Assembly (NCBI RefSeq): GCF_000427625.1
Contig: NZ_KE386569.1
Coordinates: 2,470,789-2,534,788 of the forward strand
Direction of reading: 5' to 3'
From: Methylobacter luteus IMV-B-3098
GTDB lineage: Bacteria; Pseudomonadota; Gammaproteobacteria; Methylococcales; Methylomonadaceae
DNA length: 64,000 nt
The notes beneath the pieces were generated by a model, which searched no databases, was not told the DNA's origin, and saw only the letters and a list, made by a program, of their open reading frames with translations. The position numbers were made by a program, and so were the translations under genes. Position 1 is the stretch's first letter, and the number at the start of each line of letters is the position of its first letter. This document shows, piece after piece, positions 38,488-47,900 of the stretch.

Positions 38488-39499
38488 CATGCTCGCAAGC
38501 AATATCCCGATTGATGAAGTCCATAATTTGCCGCTCGTCGCTGAAATTGCCATAAGCCAGCAACAGCTTCACATAAGCCGCCTCCAGCGACATGTTCCAG
38601 AGCATTTTCGCGCCTTCTTGCAGTAATTCGCGCGTGCTTTCGTAAGCGTTATCGGATTTGATGGACGGAGCCAGATAGACTTTGATGCCGCGTTCCCGGC
38701 ATTGCTTGATAAAGACCAGCAGTGAAAACTGATCGCCCCATTGCGTCGAGGAACAGGCCGTGCCGGAATGATATAAATCGTGCAGCACCGCATCGACCGC
38801 ATCCAGATTAATATAACTATAATCCAGCCCCGGATACGGCTTGATCAGCAGAACGCGTTTGGAGAAATCGGCCTTCAACGGTATGGGCTGGCGTAATTTC
38901 TGCGTGTCTATAAAGCCGTTCCGAGTAAAGGCGCCATTGACGAACCGGCAATGGCTTTTGCCCTGCACGCTCATGAAATCGCCACCCAGTTGCAGCGATG
39001 ACGCCAGGCGCGTGCCCCGGTGCAGTTGCGTGGTCTGGTTGCGGTTGGTGTAGGGGACAAAGACACCGGCTTCACGTCGCTGCAGGATAAACTCAACGGC
39101 GCAGATAAAATTGGGCAGGCCGTTGGCGTCGGGATCATCCAGTGGACTATCGCTGGAAACGAGCAGAATCGGAATATCCAGCGCATTAAAGTACAAACCG
39201 AGCGCCGACGCGGTGAAAGCCAGCGTATCGGTACCGTGTGTGACGATGATGCCGTCATAAAGACCAAGATCCTGATCCTCAATGACGGCAATCAGCTTTT
39301 CCCAGACGACCGGCGCGAGATTCTCGCTCAGGATCTGAATGGGCTGTACGCTGTGAAAGCTGATCTGCTCATGGCTGGCATGGTGCTGCTGAAACAACTG
39401 AATCAATTTGTACGGCGCCGCCTCGGACGTGTTGATTGTGCCTCCGATCGCTGTAGAGCCGATGGTTCCGCCTGTGAATACAACCAGAATATTTTTCAT
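38483..39499 (-). CDS. Asparaginase family protein
   Basis: A 338-residue enzyme expected to hydrolyse L-asparagine. It has the first active-site Thr in VVFTGGTIGS (residues 6-15) and the second in VTHGTDTLAFTASAL, both needed for catalysis, plus a conserved SDSPLDDPDANG region. Type I (cytosolic, ansA) is more likely than type II because no signal peptide precedes the motif. It lies between thyA and folA on the opposite strand and stops inside the shared hairpin. Confidence 0.85.
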   Translation of the reverse strand: MKNILVVFTGGTIGSTAIGGTINTSEAAPYKLIQLFQQHHASHEQISFHSVQPIQILSENLAPVVWEKLIAVIEDQDLGLYDGIIVTHGTDTLAFTASALGLYFNALDIPILLVSSDSPLDDPDANGLPNFICAVEFILQRREAGVFVPYTNRNQTTQLHRGTRLASSLQLGGDFMSVQGKSHCRFVNGAFTRNGFIDTQKLRQPIPLKADFSKRVLLIKPYPGLDYSYINLDAVDAVLHDLYHSGTACSSTQWGDQFSLLVFIKQCRERGIKVYLAPSIKSDNAYESTRELLQEGAKMLWNMSLEAAYVKLLLAYGNFSDERQIMDFINRDIACEHV

Positions 39500-39561
39500 A
39501 GTATGATGCAGTGTTTTATTAATAATACCTTAAAGAATATCAAAGCAATTTGCGCATTAAA

Positions 39562-40053
39562 ATGAAAATATCACTTATCGTCGCGATGGCGAGCAATCGG
39601 GCTATCGGCATCAATAATCAATTACCGTGGCATTTATCGGCCGATCTTAAACGCTTCAGGCAAATCACCATGGGTTCGCCTATTCTAATGGGCAGAAAAA
39701 CCTATGAGTCGATAGGCAGGCCCTTGCCCGGCCGCACGAACGTGATTATCAGCAGGGACCCGGCCTACAAACAGGAAGGCTGCCTGGTTTTTAATGATAT
39801 TGAAACAGCGATAGAAAGTTGCTGTCAAAAGTTCCAGGAGGTTTTTGTGATTGGCGGCTCGGAGCTTTATAAATCGATGCTGCCGAGAGCCGATACGCTT
39901 TATGTGACCTTAATCAATAAAGAATTTTCAGGCGATGCTTTTTTCCCGGAAATTGATACCCAGCATTGGGCCGAGGTGGCGCGCGAGGATGTTGACAACG
40001 ATCCTGACGCCGGATTCAGTTATAGTTTTATAAAGTACGAAAAAACTAATTAA
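39562..40053 (+). CDS. folA: Dihydrofolate reductase
   Basis: Reduces dihydrofolate to tetrahydrofolate, the cofactor consumed by thyA. From the ATG at 39562 the 163-residue protein starts MKISLIVAMASNRAIGINNQLPWHLSADLKRF, with the family Trp and substrate-binding Asp27-type residue in LPWHLSADLKRF, then TMGSPILMGRKTYESIGRPLPGRTNVIISR and FVIGGSELY. A TTG start 12 bases upstream is possible but weaker. Confidence 0.96.
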   Translation: MKISLIVAMASNRAIGINNQLPWHLSADLKRFRQITMGSPILMGRKTYESIGRPLPGRTNVIISRDPAYKQEGCLVFNDIETAIESCCQKFQEVFVIGGSELYKSMLPRADTLYVTLINKEFSGDAFFPEIDTQHWAEVAREDVDNDPDAGFSYSFIKYEKTN

Positions 40054-40147
40054 AACAATATGTTATGTAAATTTTGACTGTAACGCGGGATTGAAGGGCA
40101 TAGGCCGGTCTGTTAACCAATACTATCAAGCATAAGGAAGGGTAAGA

Positions 40148-41878
40148 ATGACTCACTCACTCAATTACGGCAGACGTCAGTTTTTACAATATTCCGCTTT
40201 CGGTGCAGCGGCCGCGCTTTTTCCTGAACTACTGCTGGCCAATCCGAAGTCGGCAAGAAGCAGTCCGACGCCGAGTTTTAAGCCCGATGTGGAAATTGAA
40301 TTTTCGGCGCGCGAGGTATTCGTGCCTATTTTGAACAATGGCTCTAAAACCAAAGTACAGAAATACTTCGCCAAATTACTGAAAGGCCCTGAAAATACTG
40401 TACAGTCAATAGAAGACAATTATTTGGGCCCGACCCTCACACTTGCTAAAGGCCAAAAAGTCAGAATTTACTTTGACAATAATCTATCTGAACATTCGAT
40501 CATGCACTGGCATGGTATGCATGTGCCGCAAAAAAGCGATGGTCATCCGATGTACTCAATTGAGCCCGGCGAGCGTTTTGTGTATGAGTATGAAGTCCTG
40601 AACAATGCCGGCACCAGTTTTTACCACTCACATGCGCACGAATTGACAGGCTCGCAAGTTTATTTCGGACTGGCTGGTTTGTTGAAAGTCACTGACGAGG
40701 AAGAAAAAGCGCTGGGCCTACCCACCGGTGAATATGATCTGCCGCTGGTCATTCAGGATAAGCGCTTCAATAGTCACAGCCAGCTGCAGTATGTGCATGG
40801 CATGCATGACCGTATGATGGGCTTTCTGGGTGATACGATTCTGGTCAATGGCAAACCCAATGCCGAATTCTCCGTTAAATCGCGCGCATACCGGTTTCGG
40901 GTATTGAATGGCTCGTCATCGCGCATCTATAAGCTGGGCTGGGATGACGGTACGCCGCTGACAGCGATTGGGTCCGCTCTCAGTTTGTTGGAAAAGCCCG
41001 AGACCAAGCCCTATATTATGCTAGGACCGAGCGAACGGTTCGATTTATGGCTGGATTTCAGCGGCCGTCCAGTCGGTTCGAAGCTGGTCTTGTACAGTTT
41101 GCCTTTTAGTGGCGCCATGCCGCCCATGTTTGAGCGCATGCACAGAGGAAGAGGCAGACAGGGCGGTATGGGCATGATGGGCAGGATGGACATGATGACC
41201 AGTGATCTGGGGCAAGGCGATAAATTCCCGATCGCGACATTCAATGTTACCGAGAAAGTCAGTGACTCTCCAAAACTACCGGTGCAATTGGCACGTCTGA
41301 AACGGCTGACTGAAAAAGATGTCGACAACGCCGATAGCCCGTTGCCGATTGCGATTACCGAAAGACACATGCGGCCGCTGGTGAATGGCAGACCCTTCTC
41401 ACTGGATGAAGTTATGGAGATCGAGAAGGTCAAGCTGGGTTCGATCAAGAAAATCAAGATTTATCATTCTCATGCAGAGCATCAGCAGCATGAAATGTCT
41501 TCGCAATCAAACAACCATGACATGGAGGGCATGGGCCACGACAGCATGGGCGGCAGAGGTAGCGGCATGGGCATGATGGATGAGATGGGCGGCGGCATGA
41601 TGGGAGGCATGATGATGGCCATGGCGCACCCAATCCATCTGCATGGCCAGCAGTTCCAAGTGTTGTCGCGCAAGGAGGGGCATGTCAACCGGGAAGATTA
41701 CGAGACCGTCAGACACGGCTTTATCGACGTTGGCAGGAAAGACACGGTGCTTGTCATGCCCGGGGAAGAAGTCGAAATCATCAAGCCGTTCCAGGACTTT
41801 AAAGGCCTGTTCCTATATCATTGCCATAATCTGGAACATGAAGACCTGGGCATGATGAGGAACTTTTACGTGTACTGA
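40148..41878 (+). CDS. CueO-like multicopper oxidase, Tat-exported
   Basis: A 576-residue periplasmic enzyme. It begins with a twin-arginine signal (GRRQFLQYSAFGAAAALFPELLLA). All four copper ligand motifs are present: HWHGMHVPQ, HSHAHE, HPIHLHGQQF and HCHNLEHEDLGMM. Two methionine-rich loops (RQGGMGMMGRMDMM near 340 and a His/Met-rich stretch about 450-490 with GGGMMGGMMMAMA) resemble the copper-binding segments of CueO and CopA, enzymes that oxidise Cu(I) and protect from copper toxicity. It stands alone, with a terminator after it. No regulator such as cueR is near. Confidence 0.9.
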   Translation: MTHSLNYGRRQFLQYSAFGAAAALFPELLLANPKSARSSPTPSFKPDVEIEFSAREVFVPILNNGSKTKVQKYFAKLLKGPENTVQSIEDNYLGPTLTLAKGQKVRIYFDNNLSEHSIMHWHGMHVPQKSDGHPMYSIEPGERFVYEYEVLNNAGTSFYHSHAHELTGSQVYFGLAGLLKVTDEEEKALGLPTGEYDLPLVIQDKRFNSHSQLQYVHGMHDRMMGFLGDTILVNGKPNAEFSVKSRAYRFRVLNGSSSRIYKLGWDDGTPLTAIGSALSLLEKPETKPYIMLGPSERFDLWLDFSGRPVGSKLVLYSLPFSGAMPPMFERMHRGRGRQGGMGMMGRMDMMTSDLGQGDKFPIATFNVTEKVSDSPKLPVQLARLKRLTEKDVDNADSPLPIAITERHMRPLVNGRPFSLDEVMEIEKVKLGSIKKIKIYHSHAEHQQHEMSSQSNNHDMEGMGHDSMGGRGSGMGMMDEMGGGMMGGMMMAMAHPIHLHGQQFQVLSRKEGHVNREDYETVRHGFIDVGRKDTVLVMPGEEVEIIKPFQDFKGLFLYHCHNLEHEDLGMMRNFYVY

Positions 41879-41885
41879 CAGCCGT

Positions 41886-41910
41886 AGCGGAGACTCAAGT
41901 CTCCGCTTTT
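41886..41910 (+). terminator. Terminator after the multicopper oxidase gene
   Basis: Stem AGCGGAGAC/GTCTCCGCT with loop TCAA and a short T-run (TTTT). It begins eight bases after the stop codon and overlaps the end of the convergent apaH gene by two bases. Confidence 0.8.
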
Positions 41911-42748
41911 AACAGGCCGAGGAAATCTTATCGGGTTTTCTGGCGCCAGGGCAGTCAATACTGAAACGCTGCACGTTTTCGCCCAGCTTCAATGCGGTCA
42001 GCTGGCCGCCCCAAAGACAGCCGGTATCGATGGCGTAGCAGTTATCGCCTTCGTAATAGCCCAACGAGGACCAGTGGCCGAAGATGATGCGCATGTTGGC
42101 GCTTTTGCGTTTGGGTGTCTGGAACCAGGGCATCAGTTTTTCAGGTTGTGAGCCTAGAGGCCCGCTATTGATGAAATCGAGCCGGCCGTAAGCATCGCAA
42201 TAACGCATGCGCGTGAAGCAATTGATGATAAACCGTAATTTGGCCATGCCTGTCAGCGTAGGCGACCAGATATCGGGTTTGTTGCCGTACATGTGCGTTA
42301 ACAACCGCTGATAATCGGGGCTTCTTAGCGCTCTCTCGGCAAATAAGGCCATTTTACGGGTCTTGTTGAAATCCCATTGCGGCGGCAGACCGGCATGCAG
42401 CAGGCAGAACGCGTCGTTATAATGAAACAGCGGGCGGTGCCTGAGCCAATCGAGTAATTCATCGCGATCCGGCGCCTCCAGCACCTGAGTCAGCGTACCG
42501 TGCTTATTAGCCAATCTTGGCGAACAGGAGGCGGCCAGCAAATGCAGATCGTGGTTGCCGAGCACGGTCACGGCGGCATCGCCGAGGGCTTTGACAAAAC
42601 GTAGAGTTTCCAGCGACTTCGGCCCACGATTGACCAGGTCGCCCGCGAACCAAAGCTGATCCGTGCTTTCATTGAAGGCGATGGCATCCAGCAGTCGTAG
42701 CAACTCATCATAGCAGCCCTGAAGATCGCCAATGGCATAGATAGACAT
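41909..42748 (-). CDS. apaH: Bis(5'-nucleosyl)-tetraphosphatase, symmetrical (ApaH)
   Basis: A 279-residue metal-dependent phosphatase that cleaves Ap4A into two ADP and can remove Np4 caps from RNA. The phosphoesterase motifs are YAIGDLQGCYDEL, WFAGDLVNRGPKSLETL and TVLGNHDLHLL, followed by HAGLPPQWD. It is directly downstream of apaG, with four bases between, as in other gammaproteobacteria. Confidence 0.96.
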   Translation of the reverse strand: MSIYAIGDLQGCYDELLRLLDAIAFNESTDQLWFAGDLVNRGPKSLETLRFVKALGDAAVTVLGNHDLHLLAASCSPRLANKHGTLTQVLEAPDRDELLDWLRHRPLFHYNDAFCLLHAGLPPQWDFNKTRKMALFAERALRSPDYQRLLTHMYGNKPDIWSPTLTGMAKLRFIINCFTRMRYCDAYGRLDFINSGPLGSQPEKLMPWFQTPKRKSANMRIIFGHWSSLGYYEGDNCYAIDTGCLWGGQLTALKLGENVQRFSIDCPGARKPDKISSAC

Positions 42749-42752
42749 TTAA

Positions 42753-43130
42753 CTAATGCAGGATTCTGGGGATTGACAGCGTGAATCGTGGGATAAACGC
42801 ATTGAAATCATCGCCATCATCGGAATGCATCGTGTAATTGCCCTGCATCGTGCCGACCGGTGTCGCTATCATGGCTCCGCTGGTGTAGCTGTAAGTTTCG
42901 CCGGGTTTGATATAAGGCTGCTCGCCGACCACGCCGTCGCCGCTGACTTCCTGGACCTTGCCGTTGGCGTCGGTGATCAGCCAGTGGCGCGTCAGCAGCT
43001 TGGCCGGGACTTCGCCGGCATTGGTAATCGTAATCGTATAGGCGAAAACATAGCGGTTCTCATCAGGAGAAGATTGCGCTTCTACGAATTGCGGCTTGGC
43101 TTCAACTAATATTTTGTTTTTTTCGCTCAT
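42753..43130 (-). CDS. apaG: ApaG (Co2+/Mg2+ efflux-related) protein
   Basis: A 125-residue single-domain protein of immunoglobulin-like fold. The start at 43130 gives MSEKNKILVEAKPQFVEAQSSPDENRYVFAYTITI, and the family motif GVVGEQPYIKPGETYSYTSGAMIATPVGTMQGNYTM is complete. ApaG is found next to apaH; its role is not well fixed. The longer frame to 43193 has no support. Confidence 0.94.
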   Translation of the reverse strand: MSEKNKILVEAKPQFVEAQSSPDENRYVFAYTITITNAGEVPAKLLTRHWLITDANGKVQEVSGDGVVGEQPYIKPGETYSYTSGAMIATPVGTMQGNYTMHSDDGDDFNAFIPRFTLSIPRILH

Positions 43131-43202
43131 TATTAGATGATATAGATTGATAATGTGGTTATTTGATCGTAACTTACCAGCAAACGCAAGCACCTATTCC
43201 GC

Positions 43203-43460
43203 ATGAAACACAAAGCCGGCTTTTTTATTTTGTTATTTGCATTGTCAGGCATGTCTTACGCGGAAGATAGCAAAGATCTGTCCGTGTCGGCGGTATTAAT
43301 GCGGCTGTAAGCAAATACCTCGATCATGATCAAAAACACTCGCACAACCATCATCAAGCTTCTCGAAAAAGCCGGCGCCAGGGAAGAGGGCAATCCGCCG
43401 ATTGAGGACATCCTGTCCAAAATGCCGGGAAGCCGCAACAGAAAAAATAATTCGTTATAA
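43203..43460 (+). pseudogene. Decayed small exported protein gene
   Basis: A reading frame starts with a good signal peptide (MKHKAGFFILLFALSGMSYAED) but hits TAA at 43308-43310 after 35 codons. The same frame stays open after the stop to 43460 and codes a plausible tail (KLLEKAGAREEGNPPIEDILSKMPG). A second frame over 43290-43400 gives GGINAAVSKYLDHDQKHSHNHH, which would continue the exported protein if one base were lost. So the gene seems broken by a stop or a frameshift; alternatively the 35-residue peptide is real. Divergent from apaG and 20 bases before mpl. Confidence 0.45.
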
Positions 43461-43480
43461 ACACCGATCAGGATAAGACA

Positions 43481-44833
43481 TTGCATATTCACATCTTAGG
43501 CATTTGCGGAACATTCATGGGCGGCCTTGCGCTGATTGCAAGGCAGCTGGGCTATCAGGTCAGCGGGTCGGACCAGAATGTGTATCCGCCCATGAGCACC
43601 CAGCTCGAACAACAAGGCATACAATTGATGGAAGGTTATCGCGCCGAAAACCTCGATGGCAAGCCCGATCTGGTCATTATCGGCAACTCCCTGTCGCGCG
43701 GTAATCCGGAAGTCGAAGCGGTACTGAACCGGGGCCTTAAATACGTATCCGGCCCGCAGTGGCTGTCGGAGCATGTATTGCAGGACAAATGGGTGCTGGG
43801 CGTGGCCGGCACGCACGGCAAGACCACCACGACCAGTATGCTGAGCTGGATACTCGAGCATCAGGGCTTCAAGCCCGGCTTTCTGATCGGCGGCATCCCG
43901 CTGAATTTCGGTATTTCGGCCAGGCTCGGCGACTCCTCGTTTTTCGTCATCGAGGCCGATGAATACGACAGCGCCTTTTTCGACAAGCGCTCCAAGTTCG
44001 TGCACTACCGTCCGCGCACGGCCATACTGAACAACCTGGAATACGACCATGCCGATATCTTCCCCGATCTTGATGCTATCAAGCGCCAGTTTCACCATCT
44101 GGTGCGGACCGTGCCGGGCGAAGGCCTGATCATCAGCCCCAAGAGCGAAGCCAATATCAATGACGTTCTGGCCATGGGTTGCTGGACGCCGGTCACCCAC
44201 ACCTCGATCGATGCCGATGCGCCGTGGAATGCCCGGTTGATCAAAGCCGATGGCAGCCAGTTCAAGGTGTTGCTGGACGGCAAGGAGCAAGGTACGGTCG
44301 AATGGACCCTGACCGGCCGTCATAACGTCTACAATGCCCTGTCTGCGATCGCGGCGGCCCGGCATGTCGGCATCCTGGCCGCCGATGCCATAACGGCGCT
44401 GGCGCAGTTCCAGAACGTCAAGCGGCGCATGGAAGTCATCGCCCGCATCAACAATATCACGCTCTATGATGACTTTGCCCATCACCCTACCGCGATAGCG
44501 ACGACGCTGGACGGCCTGCGCAAACAGGTCGGGCACGAGCGCATCATCGCCATCGTGGAGCCCCGCTCCAACACCATGCGCATGGGCGTGCATACGCAAA
44601 CGCTGGCGCAATCCCTGAACGGCGCCGATCAGGCCCTGATCTACCAACCGCCCGGCATGGGCTGGGATTTGAGCGAGCTGAAGAAATACGCCGATAATAT
44701 TGAAATTTGCCACTCGCTGGATGAAATCATCACTAAACTTAAATTCGAGGCGCGCTATGGGGGCCATTTCGTGCTGATGAGCAATGGCAGCTTCGGCGGC
44801 ATCTATCAGCGCCTGCAAAATGAATTGAGTTAG
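43481..44833 (+). CDS. mpl: UDP-N-acetylmuramate:L-Ala-gamma-D-Glu-meso-DAP ligase Mpl
   Basis: Recycles cell-wall tripeptide by joining it to UDP-MurNAc. The 450-residue Mur-ligase fold shows HILGICGTFMGGLALIARQLGYQVSGSD at the start, the ATP loop GVAGTHGKTTT, EADEYDSAFFDKRSKFVHYRP, NLEYDHADIF and DDFAHHPTAI near the C-terminal domain. The start is TTG at 43481 with AGGATA upstream, the only start in frame before the conserved first strand. A long antisense frame covering the same stretch is a shadow. Confidence 0.95.
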   Translation: MHIHILGICGTFMGGLALIARQLGYQVSGSDQNVYPPMSTQLEQQGIQLMEGYRAENLDGKPDLVIIGNSLSRGNPEVEAVLNRGLKYVSGPQWLSEHVLQDKWVLGVAGTHGKTTTTSMLSWILEHQGFKPGFLIGGIPLNFGISARLGDSSFFVIEADEYDSAFFDKRSKFVHYRPRTAILNNLEYDHADIFPDLDAIKRQFHHLVRTVPGEGLIISPKSEANINDVLAMGCWTPVTHTSIDADAPWNARLIKADGSQFKVLLDGKEQGTVEWTLTGRHNVYNALSAIAAARHVGILAADAITALAQFQNVKRRMEVIARINNITLYDDFAHHPTAIATTLDGLRKQVGHERIIAIVEPRSNTMRMGVHTQTLAQSLNGADQALIYQPPGMGWDLSELKKYADNIEICHSLDEIITKLKFEARYGGHFVLMSNGSFGGIYQRLQNELS

Positions 44834-44910
44834 CTATAAATACCGCGGAGCTTTATTTATGATCTTCGCGGTGAATAAAAAAAATAAATGGATTAACCCG
44901 GGAGCGCATC

Positions 44911-47900
44911 ATGAGTCGTATCATCTGGCTGTTACTAATTATGTTGTTTTTTTCCCCGACCGCGCCGGCAAAGCCGTTAACGCCGGAACAGGTGCCGGAG
45001 CCTCTCAAACCCTGGGTCAACTGGGTGCTGCAGCATGATCGGGACCGTACCTGTCCTTTCCTTTACAACAGCTACGAGCAAAAGCGCTGCAGCTGGCCGA
45101 CTCAGCTAAGCCTCGACATCATGCCGGAAAAAGGCGTTTTCACGATCAGCTGGAAAGTCTATCAGGAAAGCTGGATCAGCCTGCCGGGCAATCATGACTA
45201 TTGGCCGCTTAACGTAACGGCTAATAACAAGCCTGCGCTGATTATGGACAAAGACGGCAGGCCGTCGATCAAACTGGAAACCGGCGCTTACGAGATCAAG
45301 GGTCAGTTTCTATGGGAGTCGCTGCCGGACAATCTGACGATCCCCGAAGACACCGGGCTGATCAGCCTGCATATCAACGGCAACGCCATACAGACGCCCA
45401 TCGTTAAAAACGGACAGCTGTGGCTGAAGGACAGCGACAGTGGCCGGAAAAAGCCCGAAGACCAGCAGAACAGCCTCGATCTGCAGGTGTTCCGTAAAAT
45501 CATTGATGACGTGCCGTTACGGATTCTGACGCGCATGGATCTGGAAGTCTCCGGCACGCAACGCGAAATCAAACTGGCGCTGCCGCTGCTGGAAGGCTTT
45601 ATCCCGCTACAGTTGCAAAGCCAGCTGCCGGCCCGTCTGGAGCCTGACGGGCAATTACTGGTCCAGGTGAGGCCCGGCCGCTGGCAGATCGAACTGCTGG
45701 CAAGAAGCACGGGCGAGCTGAACGCGATACCGTTAACGGCACAGAAAGACTGGCCGAAAGAGGAAGTTTGGGTTTTCAATGCGGTTCCGCAACTGCGCGT
45801 GGTTGAAATTGAAAACTTAAGCGCGGTCGACCCGAGCCAGACCAATCTGCCCGAGGATTGGAGAAGCCTGCCCGCTTATCGCATCAATCAGGGACAAGCC
45901 ATGCATTTCAAGCTGATACGCCGGGGCGATCCGGAACCCGAGCCGAACCAGCTCAACTTGACGCGGAAGCTGTGGCTGGATTTTGACGGCGCAGGCTATA
46001 CGGTCAATGATCTGATCACCGGCCGCATGACCCGCGGCTGGCGGCTCAATGCCTTGCCTCGGACGCAGCTGGGCCAGGTCATGCTGGACGGCCAAAGCCA
46101 GCTCATCACCCGCGATGGCGACAGGCAAGGCGTGGAAGTCAGACGGGGGCGCCTGACACTGGAAGCCGACAGCCGCATCTCAGGCGGCATTAGCACTTTC
46201 AGTGCGGTCGGCTGGGCGCAGGACTTTCATAACGTCAGCGCCGAACTGAACCTGCCGCCGGGCTGGCGCCTGCTGGCGGCCGGCGGCGTCGACAATGTGC
46301 CGGACAGCTGGATGGCGCGCTGGACATTGCTGGATTTGTTCCTGGTGCTGATCGCGGCGCTGGCGACAGGGCGCCTGTGGAATCCGATCTGGGGACTGTT
46401 TGCCCTGCTGACGCTGGCGCTCATCTGGCATGAGCCCGGCGCGCCCCATTTCGTCTGGCTTAATATTCTGGCTGCGACGGCGCTGATCAAGGTCCTGCCG
46501 CCGGGTAAGTTCCTTAACTTTATGAACTGGTACCGCGCCGCTGCCTGGCTGGCTTTGATCGTGATCGCGATCCCTTTCATGGTTGATCAGGTACGCACGG
46601 GGCTTTATCCGCAACTGGAAAGGCCCTGGCAAACGATCATGCCCCAGGAATATCCGGCCACGGCCGCGATGGCCCCGCAGCCGGAAGCGATGATCATGCA
46701 GGAACAGATGATGAGGAAATCGATGCCGGAGCAGACCGCATCGGGTGCCGCCGTTGATAAAGACGAGGCGGTCAGCTTCGAGCGCATCGATCCCAACGCC
46801 AAAATCCAGACCGGTCCGGGCCTGCCGCAATGGCAGTGGACCAAGATTCATCTGTCCTGGAATGGCGCCGTGGATAGTGGGCAGGAACTGCATTTATGGT
46901 ATCTGTCCCCGGTCATGACCATGCTGCTCAATTTTCTGCGTGTAGCGTTGATCACCGTTTTGGCCCTGCTGATGTTCGGTGTCGCCGAAAAATTCAAATT
47001 CAACCTGAAAACGGCGACGCCGATGCTGCTGGGATTTTTACTGCTGCCGATGCTGTCGCCACAACCGGCCTATGCCGATTTCCCCGATCAGGCCATGCTC
47101 GATGAACTGCGGGGCAGATTGCTGGAAGCGCCCGATTGTTTGCCGGGCTGCGCGCAGATTCCGCAGATGCACCTGGCCATCACGGACAAGGCCTTGACGC
47201 TGACGTTAAAAATTCATGTCCGGCAATCCGTGGCCGTGCCGTTGCCTGCCGAATACGAGCAATGGTTTCCAAGCCAGGTCTCGGTTGACGGCGAAGCCGC
47301 CCAGGGGCTTTACCGCAGCGGCAACGGTTTATGGATCAATCTGAGTGAAGGCGAGCATCAGGTGGTGCTGAGCGCTGAGCCGGTGCTGAACCGGTTCACG
47401 CTGCCGCTGCCTCTGAAGCCTCATCACGTCACTATCGAAGCGGCCGGCTGGCAGGTCAGCGGCACGCAGGAAGACGGCCGTGTCGACGATCAGCTGCAAT
47501 TCACCCGCATCAGCCAGGCGCAGGCAGCCAGCAAGACTACGCTGGAACCCGGCGTTCTGCCGCCGTTTGTCAGCATCAAGCGCACCTTGCAGTTGGGTTT
47601 GGACTGGCGCGTCATCACACAGATCAATCGGATTTCACCGGCCGATTCGGCCGTGGTCATCGCCGTGCCGCTGCTGCCGGGCGAATCGGTCACGACGGCG
47701 GGCGTGCGCGTTAAGGACGGCAAGGTCGAGGTCAATATGCCGCCGCAGCAGACCTTCATGGAATGGCAATCGGTACTGAAAAAATCCGCACAAATCGATT
47801 TGACGGCAGCGCCAACGGACCGCTGGCAGGAAATCTGGACAGCCGATGTCAGCCCGATCTGGCATATCGAAGCCTCGGGCATTGCCATGATCCATCAAAA

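Noticed and set aside
43496-44818. Minus-strand open frame of 440 codons opposite mpl
   Set aside because: Shadow of a GC-rich gene: the plus-strand frame has all Mur-ligase motifs, while the antisense product is Arg/Gly/His-rich with no domain pattern.
46180-46893. 237-codon antisense frame inside the 1337-residue protein gene
   Set aside because: Arg/Gln/His-rich shadow of a GC-rich coding region.
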